This document shows, piece after piece, positions 10,156-18,664 of a stretch of 64,000 nucleotides of DNA. A model generated the notes under the pieces. The model saw only the letters and a list, made by a program, of their open reading frames with translations, was not told where the DNA came from and made no database searches. Numbering within the stretch: the first letter of the stretch is position 1; each line of letters opens with the position of its first letter. The position numbers and the translations under genes were made by a program. Source of the stretch: Lichenicola cladoniae (GTDB lineage Bacteria > Pseudomonadota > Alphaproteobacteria > Acetobacterales > Acetobacteraceae); assembly GCF_013201075.1 (NCBI RefSeq), contig NZ_CP053711.1, forward strand, positions 62,001-126,000. Direction: 5' to 3'.

Positions 10156-10524
10156 TCAGGTCTTCGGAAGCGAACCCCAGAAGCCAGCGAAGTGTGAGAT
10201 GCGGCCTTCGTCGTTCAGACGCGCATAGCTGTGCGCCGTGAGGAACTCCAGGCCATCCGAACTGATCTGGCTCCATTCTGCCAGTATCTGACCATGCTGC
10301 TCCAAGTGCCAGTTCAGTCTGAAGCAGCTGCCCGGGTAGAGCGCCTGAAAGCGGGCAACATGCGTCAGTAGACTCTGAAGCCCGCGGCCGTTCACACCGG
10401 GATTGGAGAAGGCAACATCCTCTGCTACGTTCGTGCGCAGCACCTCTTCTCTTTTTGCAACCGACCTCTCGGCGAGGGCGCCGAGATAGTTCATAAACGT
10501 GGTTCGCAAATCCTGATTGGTCAT
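10156..10524 (-). CDS. NTF2-like / SnoaL-like domain protein
   Basis: 122 residues, the usual length for a single NTF2-like cone. Family marks are the N-terminal helix (TFMNYLGALAERS), VAEDVAFSNPGVNGRG, the WHLEQHGQILAEWSQISSDG strand pair and the C-terminal FAGFWG. Members act as small isomerases or hydrolases or as ligand-binding proteins; the substrate is unknown. It is divergently transcribed from the AraC-type gene at 10601 with 76 bp between them, so that regulator probably controls it. Confidence 0.8.
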   Translation of the reverse strand: MTNQDLRTTFMNYLGALAERSVAKREEVLRTNVAEDVAFSNPGVNGRGLQSLLTHVARFQALYPGSCFRLNWHLEQHGQILAEWSQISSDGLEFLTAHSYARLNDEGRISHFAGFWGSLPKT

Positions 10525-10600
10525 TCAGATGCTCCGGGTCGGCTGGCCCTATGCCATTCGTGTACACTCTGAGCAGTAAGGTGCCTGCGAGCCTCGGTCT

Positions 10601-11578
10601 ATGACACGGAATCCAGAAAAGATAATGGGTCGTCCAGATCTGACGGAAGCGTTCCTCGAAGTCATTAGCCTCGTGCGTGCGCGGGCAACACTCTGGGGCA
10701 CAATTCAGGCGGCTGGTCGTTGGGGCGTGTCGTTCCCAAGACGCCATGACCTACTGTTCTTTCGCGTTGATTATGGGTCGTGTCAGTTCGTCCGGGCGGG
10801 TTCCGGGGCGGTTGGGCTGAAGACCGGCGATATCCTCCTGGTAGGCACTTCCGCCTCGTTCAGGTTAACATCGGACCCAGAAGCCCAAGCCCAAGCGGTC
10901 GATAGCTGGAAACTCGTGGCCGCTACGGGCTCCCGCGAGATGCGGCTTGGGCAGGGAGATGAGGCGCCCGTGCTGCTCCGCGGCGGGCGTCTAGTCTTCG
11001 ATGCTACCATGGAGAGATTACTGGTCGATTTTCTCCCCTCATTCGTTCACGTCACCCCTCCGGCTCCGTCTTGGGAACGGGTGCGCGCACTCCTTGCGAT
11101 GAACGAGGCGGCTGCAGCAACGGACGGGGTTCAGAGTAGGTTCGTTGTGCCACGGTTGATGGAGCTTCTCCTGGCCGAGCTGCAGTGCGGCGAAGCTGTC
11201 GTCGCCAAGCTAGGGAGAGGCGGGATACGTCCGGCTCTTACCGACTCGATGGCGACAAAGGCGTTGGCAGCATTGCACGGCGACATAGCAAGAAAGTGGA
11301 CGACGGCCGAACTGGCCCGGCTATGTGGTAAATCGCGGTCCGGCTTCAGCGCCCGCTTCAGCCAGACCGTTGGCATTGGTCCAATGGCCTATATCCAGCA
11401 CTGGCGAATGGCGGTTGCCAAAGACCAGCTGAGAACGGGGCGACGGAGCGTGACGGAGATTGCTTACCTCGTCGGCTTCCAGTCCAGCAGCGCATTCATC
11501 ACTGCCTTTACCCGGGAAAACGGTTGTTCGCCGACCCGCTGGAAACGGCGGGCTACTGATCTCGACCAAGATGATTGA
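10601..11578 (+). CDS. AraC family transcriptional regulator with cupin-type sensor domain
   Basis: 325 residues. The N-terminal ~190 residues look like the AraC_binding/cupin_6 domain (RHDLLFFRVDYGSC, GDILLVG). The C-terminal ~100 residues hold the double helix-turn-helix: WTTAELARLCGKSRSGFSARF and SVTEIAYLVGFQSSSAFITAF. ATG at 10625 is an alternative start; neither has a clear ribosome site. Relatives control small oxidoreductase or NTF2-like genes beside them, which fits the divergent neighbour at 10156-10524. Confidence 0.88.
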   Translation: MTRNPEKIMGRPDLTEAFLEVISLVRARATLWGTIQAAGRWGVSFPRRHDLLFFRVDYGSCQFVRAGSGAVGLKTGDILLVGTSASFRLTSDPEAQAQAVDSWKLVAATGSREMRLGQGDEAPVLLRGGRLVFDATMERLLVDFLPSFVHVTPPAPSWERVRALLAMNEAAAATDGVQSRFVVPRLMELLLAELQCGEAVVAKLGRGGIRPALTDSMATKALAALHGDIARKWTTAELARLCGKSRSGFSARFSQTVGIGPMAYIQHWRMAVAKDQLRTGRRSVTEIAYLVGFQSSSAFITAFTRENGCSPTRWKRRATDLDQDD

Positions 11579-11740
11579 GCCTAAAATGAACACAGCCGCC
11601 GGCACCCGTGAGGAAGACGTTCAAAACAACTTTCCTGCACTGACTCACTATCGTTCGTAGGATGCCCAACGAGGCGCCGCCTTCAGCTTCGAAGGATTGT
11701 CGAAACGGGTTTTAGAAAAGCCTCGAAAGACGCTTTCAAG

Positions 11741-12148
11741 CTAAAGCTGCGAGGACAACTTGCCGTCCCGTTGCGGTCCTCTGATCCATTTTTCAATCAG
11801 ATCGGGCCGACATTCGACATACTCGACGTGCAGACCGTCCGCATGCTTGGCATAAAGCATGCGGCCCGTCGGCACGTCCGAGATGGGCTGGGTGATATGC
11901 CCGCCCTCTGCCTCGATCGTCCGTTGCGCTTTGTCCAGGTCGTCCACGATGAACGGGCCGTAGCTGTCGCGGATCGGGGCGAGCGCCTCGTCGGTGCCCG
12001 CAACGATGAACACGTCGCCGATGCCAACCAGGTCCCATTCGCCAAACCTTAGCCGCAGATGCGGCGAGGAGCCGTGCAATGCCTGAAACGTCCTGAGCGC
12101 CTTCTCGAGGTCGTTGGTAAAGACGCGGGCATAAGTCTTGAGGATCAT
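11741..12148 (-). CDS. VOC superfamily (glyoxalase-like) protein
   Basis: 135 residues with the paired beta-alpha-beta-beta-beta modules of vicinal-oxygen-chelate proteins: YARVFTNDLEKALRTFQALHG, then YGPFIVDDLDKA, and the closing HADGLHVEYVE strand with a likely metal Glu. It may be a dioxygenase, a glyoxalase or a drug-binding protein. Its ATG overlaps the end of the decayed TetR frame (ATGA at 12145-12148), so the two once formed an operon under that repressor. Confidence 0.8.
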   Translation of the reverse strand: MILKTYARVFTNDLEKALRTFQALHGSSPHLRLRFGEWDLVGIGDVFIVAGTDEALAPIRDSYGPFIVDDLDKAQRTIEAEGGHITQPISDVPTGRMLYAKHADGLHVEYVECRPDLIEKWIRGPQRDGKLSSQL

Positions 12149-12757
12149 CGGGGCCTCCCTGGTAGTGAAAGCAATGATTGGCGAACGATGCCCTGCAGCT
12201 CAGCTCCAGTGGCCCCGTCGCGGGCCTGTATTGAAAGACCATGTATGAGGCATGCGGCCTACCGCGCGAGTGCCGCCGCCTTTCGACTGTCCAACCAACG
12301 GAGCAGTTTCATCCCGAGTTGGTTTTGAAACGCCCGGCGACGCCCCGCCATTTCCACTGCAAGGCTGTCATGTTCTGGCGCGCAGGCGATCATTCCGCTT
12401 GAAACTATGCATCCCCGGCCAGCGCCTCTACCCGCGACCGCCCGCGCGGAGTGTTCCAGCAATTCCGTGAGGGCCTGCTCCAGCGTCCCAGCCCGATCCA
12501 ATCGCGTCAGGTCGAAACTCATGGTCTCGGACCCGTAGCGATCCAACGCCTCGCGATACAGCTCCGCCTTGCTACCGAAGGCGGCATACAAGCTTGGAGG
12601 GGTGATGCCGATTTGCAGACGTGAGCGCCATGATCGAAGCGCCCTCGTAGCCGTGTGCCCAAAACAGCTGCATCGCTTTTTCCAACGCATCCTCGCGGTC
12701 GAAGCTGCGGGGGCGGCCTGCGCGCGCATTTGCCGCTTTGGCCATCGTGAAACCCAT
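12145..12757 (-). pseudogene. TetR family regulator broken by a frameshift and a TAG
   Basis: N-terminus (GRPRSFDREDALEKAMQLFW) reads to about 12620, where an indel moves the frame. It continues with ITPPSLYAAFGSKAELY, the recognition helix region, through the ligand domain. At 12259-12261 an in-frame TAG replaces the expected Tyr of ALARY. After it the same frame goes on as HGLSIQARDGATGAELQGIV, the typical C-terminus, to a stop overlapping the VOC start. No functional repressor can be made without readthrough. Confidence 0.85.
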
Positions 12758-12761
12758 CTGC

Positions 12762-13508
12762 TCAGGCCGCCACGGCCGATTTCGCGAACGCGGCCAGCTC
12801 GCGGTCGAATCGCCCGGCGGACCAAAAGAACGGGCTATGGCCGGCGGCGGCGTACACCGACAGCCGGGCCTGACGGCTCAGCCGCACAATGCGGGCGGCG
12901 GCTTCCGGGAACAGCCAGCTATCCCTGGCCCCGAAGGTGACCAGCGTCGGACCACAAAAAGCCGCCAGCCCCCGGTCGATACCAGGATCGGTAAGCCGGC
13001 CCAGGCCGGTCTGCACCGCCCTGGCGACCATGCCGTTGTAGACAAGCATTCGCTTATACTCTGCCAAGGGCGGCGGAGACGCGAAACACAGGTCCAGGAG
13101 AGCGAGCCATACTACCGCGGCACTGACCACCAGCAGACTACCTTGCAAGTAAGGACTGTTCGGGCCGAACTGGAACCTACAAGAGAGAAAATGATTGAAC
13201 ATACGGTGGAAGAAGACGTGCCAACGGCGCTTGACCGCAGGAATTGTTCCGGCCGCTCTCTTTGCCTTCAGCTCAGAAAAGAGCGTTCTGATCGTGGTTG
13301 GGGTAACACCGTCCGCATGCATCACCGCTTGGATCATGTCATCGGCAAGCAGTTCTTCCAGGCTCGATTGATGTTGAACGAATTGCCGATTGGTGGTGAA
13401 GGCTGCGCTCGTGACGCTCTTTATGGGCTGAAATCCGGCAACTAAATGACAACGCAGACGACCGACCCATGATCGGTAAAAGATCGGCGTCACCGGCCAA
13501 ACGCCCAC
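12762..13508 (-). pseudogene. Chimeric frame: unknown N-terminal part fused to an alpha/beta hydrolase C-terminal half
   Basis: The C-terminal ~105 residues (from about 13090) are the second half of an alpha/beta hydrolase, with the catalytic Asp in FGARDSWLF and the His in AAGHSPFFW. The nucleophile elbow is absent. The first ~85 codons (FTTNRQFVQHQSSLEELLAD, then GVTPTTIRTLFSELKAKR) look like a separate small protein I do not recognise. The middle is low-plausibility sequence. The stop lies 5 nt before the TetR pseudogene start, so the hydrolase was the first gene of a hydrolase-TetR-VOC operon that lost its 5' half. Confidence 0.6.
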
Positions 13509-13642
13509 ATGGCCAGCGTAATCATGGGCATCAGCTGATTCACGATGTGTTCGCCCCGTTCGATAAGGGCGACAACGTCATCCTTTAACAAGGGTGCATA
13601 AAGACGAGTTAGCAAGGCGATCTTCTGAATACGGTGAAGCAT
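13490..13642 (-). CDS. Small hypothetical protein (50 aa)
   Basis: The ATG at 13642 is preceded by a GGAAAGGG stretch at good spacing. The product begins MLHRIQKIALLTRLYAPLLK and ends in a hydrophobic segment (LMPMITLAMWAFG) that could be a membrane or amphipathic helix. Not recognised. It lies directly upstream of and overlaps the chimeric frame by 19 nt. Confidence 0.35.
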   Translation of the reverse strand: MLHRIQKIALLTRLYAPLLKDDVVALIERGEHIVNQLMPMITLAMWAFGR

Positions 13643-14047
13643 CGACGTGCCCTTTCCAGGGTTGAAGATACGGTGACACCGGAGCCGTCGCGGCAGGTAG
13701 CTTGACTTGTAGTGGAGCCTGCCGACTAGGGCCGTGAAGCCACCGGTACGTGCCCGAAGCGCGGGTCTTGGCAACCTATTGTCCCAGGGTCGATCCCCGC
13801 AGTGCCGCAAGCCGGAGCCGCACGTCGGTGCGGCTCGGCAGATCGGCGTGGCCGCGATCAGAGAAGGCCTCCTGTTCTGACTTCAGGAACGTAGCCGACG
13901 TGTCGTGCCGCATGATGTGCGGTTTGCGGCTATCGCTGCACATTGTCTAGGCTCTGACACATTTGGCCGTGAGTGCCGTCGCTGCGTGCCTATCCTACTC
14001 CAGCGAGCATTTCTCATGCCCAGCCTTGGAGCAGAAGCTCGCCTTCG
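13643..14047. other. Intergenic stretch without a recognisable gene
   Basis: About 400 bases between the small ORF and the histidine kinase gene. Frames on both strands are short or have shadow-like composition. I see no hairpin followed by a T-run. Confidence 0.4.
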
Positions 14048-15409
14048 TCAGGCCGGAAGGGTCACCCGCAGCTCCAGGCCGCCGCTTTCGCGGTTATGGA
14101 GCGTAATGCTGCCGCCATGGCCCTGGATGACAGAGCGTGCCGAGGTCAGGCCTAATCCCACGCCGCCCGTGGCGCGGTTACGCGACCGTTCCAGGCGATA
14201 GAACGGTGCGAACACCTCCTCGAAGGCCGTAGTTGGGATGCCTGGGCCGCTATCTCGGACGGCGACTACGACCGTGTCTTCCCTGCACCTCAGTTCCAGC
14301 TCCGGCGCGTGGCCATACTTTACCGCGTTATCCACCAAGTTGGTAAACGCCCGCTTCAAGGCGAACGGTTTGCCCCGGTGCACCAAGTTGTCCAAGCCGT
14401 CGTAGGCGACCGGATGCCCCTGGTCAGCGTAGTCGTCAGCGATAGTGCGGAGCAGCTCGGGAAAGTCGAACGTCGTCACCTCCTCGTCCTGCAAATCGTC
14501 GCGGAAAAAGGCCAGCGCCGAGTCCACCATCGCTTGCATGTCGTCCACGTCGCGGAACAGCCGCGCCCGCTGATCATCGTCCTCGATGAACTCGCCGCGA
14601 AGCCGAATCTTGGTCAGCGGGGTCCGCAAGTCGTGGGAGATCGCGGCCAGCATGGCGGTACGGTCGCTGACGAACGCCTGTATCTTCGCCTGCATCGCAT
14701 TGAAGGCCCGGACCGCTTCCCGCAATTCGACAGGCCCGGCCACCGGCAGGGCCGCAGCGCGCGGGTCGTTGCCGAAGCGGCGGACCGCCTCAGTGAACCT
14801 GCGGATGGGCCGCGAAAGCTGGTAGGCCGCAGCCACCGAGATGCCGATGACCGTCAGCGTCAGGACCGCCAACTTGATACCATTCCTCGCTTTCTGGTCG
14901 AGGCCCCAGAACCGCGTCGGCGCCGTAAACACAACCCAACCGCCATCCTGCACCTCGACAGCGAGGACGTAAGAACCTGGACCGGCGCCGACGCCGGTGT
15001 CGAGGACGCTCCTGTCGGCCGTTGTCGCGCTGCCACCGGCGAGGCGTAGGACCAGGCGCTGGCGACCATGCTCGGGCGCGAAGACCTCCGGCTGTGGCGG
15101 CTGGCGGTGCGCTGCTGCGTCGAGCGATACGGCGCCGGCCGAACCGGGTGCCTGAACATCGACGCGGAAGCTGCCGTCCGCCACGGCCGCGGCGGCAACC
15201 TGGCGCCCGGCAGGCGGAACTGCCTCAAGCAGGAGGACGATGTCGTTGATTCTGTCTACCAGCCCCATTCCGCGCGCTGAAGGCCGCACCCAATCACCAG
15301 CGAGCAGGGCGGCGCCGTTGGCCAAGGCGAAAACGAGTCCGATCACCACGATGATGGTCAAGGCGAAGCGCCGCGCGATGGTGTCCCGCAGCCACGGCGG
15401 GCCTGTCAT
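14048..15409 (-). CDS. Sensor histidine kinase (HAMP, HisKA, HATPase)
   Basis: 453 residues. TM1 at about residues 12-34 (LTIIVVIGLVFALANGAALL), a ~150-residue periplasmic region, TM2 (AVLTLTVIGISVAAAYQ), HAMP (SRPIRRF), H-box AAISHDLRTPLTKIR with the phospho-accepting His, N-box FTNLVDNAVKYG, and the G-boxes DSGPGIP and GVGLGL. The start is fixed by the ATGA overlap with the response regulator stop (15406-15409). Inner-membrane EnvZ-like sensor; the signal is unknown. Confidence 0.93.
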   Translation of the reverse strand: MTGPPWLRDTIARRFALTIIVVIGLVFALANGAALLAGDWVRPSARGMGLVDRINDIVLLLEAVPPAGRQVAAAAVADGSFRVDVQAPGSAGAVSLDAAAHRQPPQPEVFAPEHGRQRLVLRLAGGSATTADRSVLDTGVGAGPGSYVLAVEVQDGGWVVFTAPTRFWGLDQKARNGIKLAVLTLTVIGISVAAAYQLSRPIRRFTEAVRRFGNDPRAAALPVAGPVELREAVRAFNAMQAKIQAFVSDRTAMLAAISHDLRTPLTKIRLRGEFIEDDDQRARLFRDVDDMQAMVDSALAFFRDDLQDEEVTTFDFPELLRTIADDYADQGHPVAYDGLDNLVHRGKPFALKRAFTNLVDNAVKYGHAPELELRCREDTVVVAVRDSGPGIPTTAFEEVFAPFYRLERSRNRATGGVGLGLTSARSVIQGHGGSITLHNRESGGLELRVTLPA

Positions 15410-16140
15410 CCGCGGTGCACGGCGGGAGTGAAGATGTAGCCCCCGTTCCGGACGGTCCGGATGAACTGCGGGCTCTTCGCATCCGACTCCAGCTTTCGCC
15501 GCAAGCGGCTGACCTGCACGTCTATGCTGCGGTCGAAGGCGGCGTGAGTGGCGCCGCGGGCCAGGTCCAGCAACTGGTCGCGCGTCAGCACGCGCTGCGG
15601 GTGCTCGGCAAAGGCGAGCAGCAGGTCGAACTCGCCGCCGGACAGGATCATCAGCGTGTTGCCGGCCGACCGCAGCTCCCGCCGTGCCACGTCCAGCCGC
15701 CAGCCGCAAAACTCCAACATGGGACGGGTGGCGGTCGCGGCCGGGCCTGCCGCAACCCCCTCGGTGCGGCGCAGGACGGCCTTGATCCTGGCCAGCAGCT
15801 CCCGCGCGTCGAACGGCTTGACCAGGTAGTCGTCAGCGCCGATCTCCAGCCCTACTACCCGGTCGGTGTGGTCGCTCATCGCGGTTAGCATAATGACGGG
15901 AACCTTGGACTGCGCGCGAAGCCGGCGACACAGGCTGAAGCCGTCCTCCCCCTGCAACATGACGTCGAGGATCACCAGGTCGATCCGTTCCTTCTCCAGC
16001 GCCGCGAACATCCCGGCGCCGTCCGCCGCGACGGTCACGGGATGGGCGTGGCGGCGGAAAAAGCCGGTCAGCAACGACAGGATGTCCTCGTCGTCGTCAA
16101 CGACCAGGATGTGAGGCAGGATGTGAGGCAGGGAAACCAT
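15406..16140 (-). CDS. OmpR-family response regulator
   Basis: 244 residues. Receiver domain with the acidic pair in VVDDDED, phospho-acceptor Asp in LVILDVMLQ, switch Thr in MLTAMSD and Lys in VKPFDA, then a winged-helix DNA-binding domain ending RRKLESD and RTVRNGGYIF. The frame extends upstream of the ATG at 16140 but those codons look non-coding. A 12-bp tandem repeat (CAGGATGTGAGG at 16105-16128) duplicates Pro-His-Ile-Leu at the N-terminus, probably by slippage. It is the first gene of the operon and is divergent from the MlaA-type gene, a possible target. Confidence 0.93.
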   Translation of the reverse strand: MVSLPHILPHILVVDDDEDILSLLTGFFRRHAHPVTVAADGAGMFAALEKERIDLVILDVMLQGEDGFSLCRRLRAQSKVPVIMLTAMSDHTDRVVGLEIGADDYLVKPFDARELLARIKAVLRRTEGVAAGPAATATRPMLEFCGWRLDVARRELRSAGNTLMILSGGEFDLLLAFAEHPQRVLTRDQLLDLARGATHAAFDRSIDVQVSRLRRKLESDAKSPQFIRTVRNGGYIFTPAVHRG

Positions 16141-16293
16141 GCCCCATCGTAGCGCAGTACCGTACCGGATTGATGACCGAGTATGTGCGGGATGTGTCTG
16201 TCTGACAGCATTGTTGCAGCCAGCATGCAAGTGGAACATCAAGCGGAAACCTGGCCCCTCTAGCGCTCCGATCTCGGAACAAAAGGCGCTGAG

Positions 16294-17169
16294 ATGGAAC
16301 CTCTCGACACGACGGCCGGCGGCAAACGCCGACAAGCGGCACAAGAAGGGCCACGCAGAGCAGGATCACGGGGGCCTCGATGGCAACAAGGAGGACAATG
16401 GCTTTGCGGAGCGGTGCTACTCGTCACCGCCGTGGCGCTCACCGCTTGCGCCCATGCCCCCGCCGATCCTGCAGCACGTGCCGAATTTCAGAAGAACAAC
16501 GACCCGGCCGAGCCGACCAACCGTGCCATCTTCGGCGCCAACCAGTACGTTGATCGCAACGCTCTCCGGCCGGTGGCGCGGAGCTACGCCACATACGTGC
16601 CGGGCGCCGTCCGTCGCAGCTTGCACAACTTTGTCAGCAACCTGGAGGAGCCGAGCACTGCCGTGAACGACGTGCTGCAAGGCAACGTAAGCCGCGCCTG
16701 GAACACCACCCAACGCTTCGTCGTCAACACCACGGTGGGCGGCGCAGGGCTGTTCGACGTCGCCACGGACTGGCACCGCCCGCACCACGAGGCTGATTTC
16801 GGGGAGACGCTCGGGGTGTGGAATATCGCCCCCGGCCCGGCCGTGCAGCTACCACTCTTTGGCCCCTCGAACGTCCGCGACGCCGTTGGCAAGGTTGGCG
16901 GGCTAGTCCTGGACCCGCTGACTTTCGTGGGTGGTAGCACTCTGTCCACTGTGACCGCGGTGAGCGGTGGCGTCGGAGTTGTCGATGGCAGGTCTCGCCT
17001 GCTCCCCACGACTGACAGTCTTGAGCGGTCTTCGCTGGACTATTACGCAACGCTACGAAGTGTCATGGCTCAGCGTCGCGCCTCTCTCGTTGCTCAAGCT
17101 AAGGTGGGCGTGGTCAGTGAGGAGAAGGGACCGCCTAATCTCGCCCCCGCAGACGTGTTGGCGAAGTAA
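16294..17169 (+). CDS. mlaA: MlaA/VacJ-family outer-membrane lipoprotein
   Basis: The core matches MlaA: NDPAEPTNRAIFGANQYVDR, then RSLHNFVSNLEEPSTAVND, GLFDVATD, GETLGVWN, VQLPLFGPSNVRD and LERSSLDYYATLRS. The family removes mislaid phospholipids from the outer-membrane outer leaflet with OmpC and the Mla pathway. A lipobox LTAC puts the lipidated Cys at residue 52 of this frame, too far in for a normal signal peptide. A better ribosome site (AGGAGG) and ATG at about 16397 lie in another frame, so a 1-nt error near the start is possible. No other mla genes are present. Confidence 0.85.
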   Translation: MEPLDTTAGGKRRQAAQEGPRRAGSRGPRWQQGGQWLCGAVLLVTAVALTACAHAPADPAARAEFQKNNDPAEPTNRAIFGANQYVDRNALRPVARSYATYVPGAVRRSLHNFVSNLEEPSTAVNDVLQGNVSRAWNTTQRFVVNTTVGGAGLFDVATDWHRPHHEADFGETLGVWNIAPGPAVQLPLFGPSNVRDAVGKVGGLVLDPLTFVGGSTLSTVTAVSGGVGVVDGRSRLLPTTDSLERSSLDYYATLRSVMAQRRASLVAQAKVGVVSEEKGPPNLAPADVLAK

Positions 17170-17353
17170 GTGGCGCCTGCCCTTGCGCCCTTAGGCATCG
17201 CGTTCCAAAGGCAGGTGTGCCGGTCGAGCGGCACGGATTGAAGCACGCATCGATGCAGACCGGCGACTGCACGCCCAGCGAAGCGCGGCGGATCGCATTC
17301 GTCTTGCAACATGCCACAGCCGAAGATACCCGGCACAACAGCGGAGCAATAAG

Positions 17354-17641
17354 GTGAAGGTTATAGCAATTATGAATTATATTCAGGACAAGGAAAAGCT
17401 CCAAGTGACTTGGCCTGCCCATCTCTTATATAGACAAGGCTTCCTTGAAGATGGCCGATTGCGCGCCGCTGGGCCGTTTGCTGACGAACTCGGAGCGTTG
17501 TGGACACTCGAAGTCGAGACGGTCGATGAGGCGGAGACGATCGTCAAAGGCGATCCATTGGCTGAGGCAGGTGTCTGTGTGAGTTCGAAGCTTTATCCTC
17601 TTGGCCCTGTTGTCGTGTCGCCGGTCAAAGTGCCGATTTGA
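17354..17641 (+). CDS. YciI-like (YCII-related) protein
   Basis: 95 residues, the normal size for a YCII fold. Visible marks are the N-terminal strand, HLLYRQGFLEDGRLRAAGPF, DELGALWTLEVETVDEAETI and GDPLAEAGV. The family is linked to muconolactone-like or dehalogenase chemistry; its role here is unknown. It lies 20 nt upstream of the lpxD fragment on the same strand. Confidence 0.8.
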   Translation: MKVIAIMNYIQDKEKLQVTWPAHLLYRQGFLEDGRLRAAGPFADELGALWTLEVETVDEAETIVKGDPLAEAGVCVSSKLYPLGPVVVSPVKVPI

Positions 17642-17661
17642 AATGGGTATGTGAGTGACTC

Positions 17662-17895
17662 ATGGATGATGATGTGGTCGGTGACGCCCGCTTCTTTGCC
17701 CGAAGCGGACCGTACAGCTTGGCGGAGGTCGCCCATGCGGCAGGGGGAACCGCCGCCGCCTCCGATCTGATCTTCGATGGTGTGGCCCCCCTACAGTCTG
17801 CCCGCGCCCAGCAAGTCAGCTTCCTGCACGATCGCCGCTACGTCGGGGTGCTAGACACCACGCAAGCCGGCGCAATACTGGTCCCGGCGGATTGA
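17662..17895 (+). pseudogene. lpxD: LpxD N-terminal fragment, truncated by an IS3 scrap
   Basis: 77 codons matching the N-terminal uridine-binding domain of UDP-3-O-acylglucosamine N-acyltransferase: FFARSGPYSLAEVAHAAGG, then FDGVAPLQSARAQQVSFLHD, RRY and GAILV. The left-handed beta-helix with the catalytic His (normally to ~345 residues) is absent. Similarity ends at the TGA at 17893-17895, where the IS3 remnant begins. If the host makes normal lipid A, another full lpxD must exist elsewhere. Confidence 0.8.
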
Positions 17896-17923
17896 GCTGC
17901 TGCCGGTTCTGTGGACACACATC

Positions 17924-18240
17924 TCAAGCTGACGCTTTGATACGCTCGAACTCCATAGGGCTCAGATATCCGATGGTCGAGTGGCGTCGGCGCGGGTTGT
18001 AGAACCGCTCGATGTAATCGAACACGTCAGCCCGGGCCTGGTCCCGGGTGCGATACAACCTTGCGAGCTGTCCGCTCGGTTTTGAGCGAGGAGAAGAAGC
18101 TCTCCATCGCTGCATTGTCCCAGACGTTACCCGACCGGCTCATGCTGCATGTGACGCCGTGATCCACTAGCAGCTTCTGAAACTGCTCACTGCTATATTG
18201 GCTTCCCTGATCCGAGTGGTGGAGCAGCGCGTTTGGTTTA
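17924..18240 (-). pseudogene. IS3-family OrfB C-terminal remnant, frameshifted
   Basis: Contains the second DDE Asp ([13 protein letters not shown]) and the Glu ([15 protein letters not shown]). A 1-nt insertion near 18060 moves the frame to [20 protein letters not shown] and IGYLSPMEFERIK. The first half of the transposase is missing beyond 18240, where the DUF6880 fragment starts. Confidence 0.8.
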
Positions 18241-18540
18241 CCACGGCGCCAGATCGCCATCATCAGCGACGTCGTCGAAATCGGGCAGGCCACGGAGATA
18301 GGCCCGCAGGTGCTCGACGCTGAGGAAGCGCTGGAACGTCGTCCAACGCAGATCCTGTGCGTCTGTCTTGCGCCCGAGTGTGTCCAGCGCTGCGATGCGC
18401 AGGTCGATCTGCCGGCCTTCATCGTGACGGACGGCAGCGCGGTCCAACCAGCCTAAGGCTTCGGCCGGACGGTGGTGGGTGATCAGCCGTTCCGCGATGT
18501 CGCCGGCGAAGTTCTCCGACTGCGGATTCCGAGGCAAAGC
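18241..18540 (-). pseudogene. DUF6880-type protein, C-terminal fragment
   Basis: About 100 codons (NFAGDIAERLITHHRPAEAL, then [20 protein letters not shown] and [20 protein letters not shown]). They continue the frame of the fragment at 21100-21830, from which an IS21 separates them. The true C-terminus is removed by the IS3 remnant. The repeat-like helical composition resembles TPR/HEAT-type helices. The family name is from recollection and the function is unknown. Confidence 0.6.
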
Positions 18541-18664
18541 GGCCGGTGATTCCGATTGAATGCGGCCACTGATTCCAACGAATGCGGCCACCCCATCGGG
18601 GCTGGTTTTGAAGTCGACGATCTGATGCCCGGTAGCGTGGCTCCCATGACGAGTGGGGGACGCG

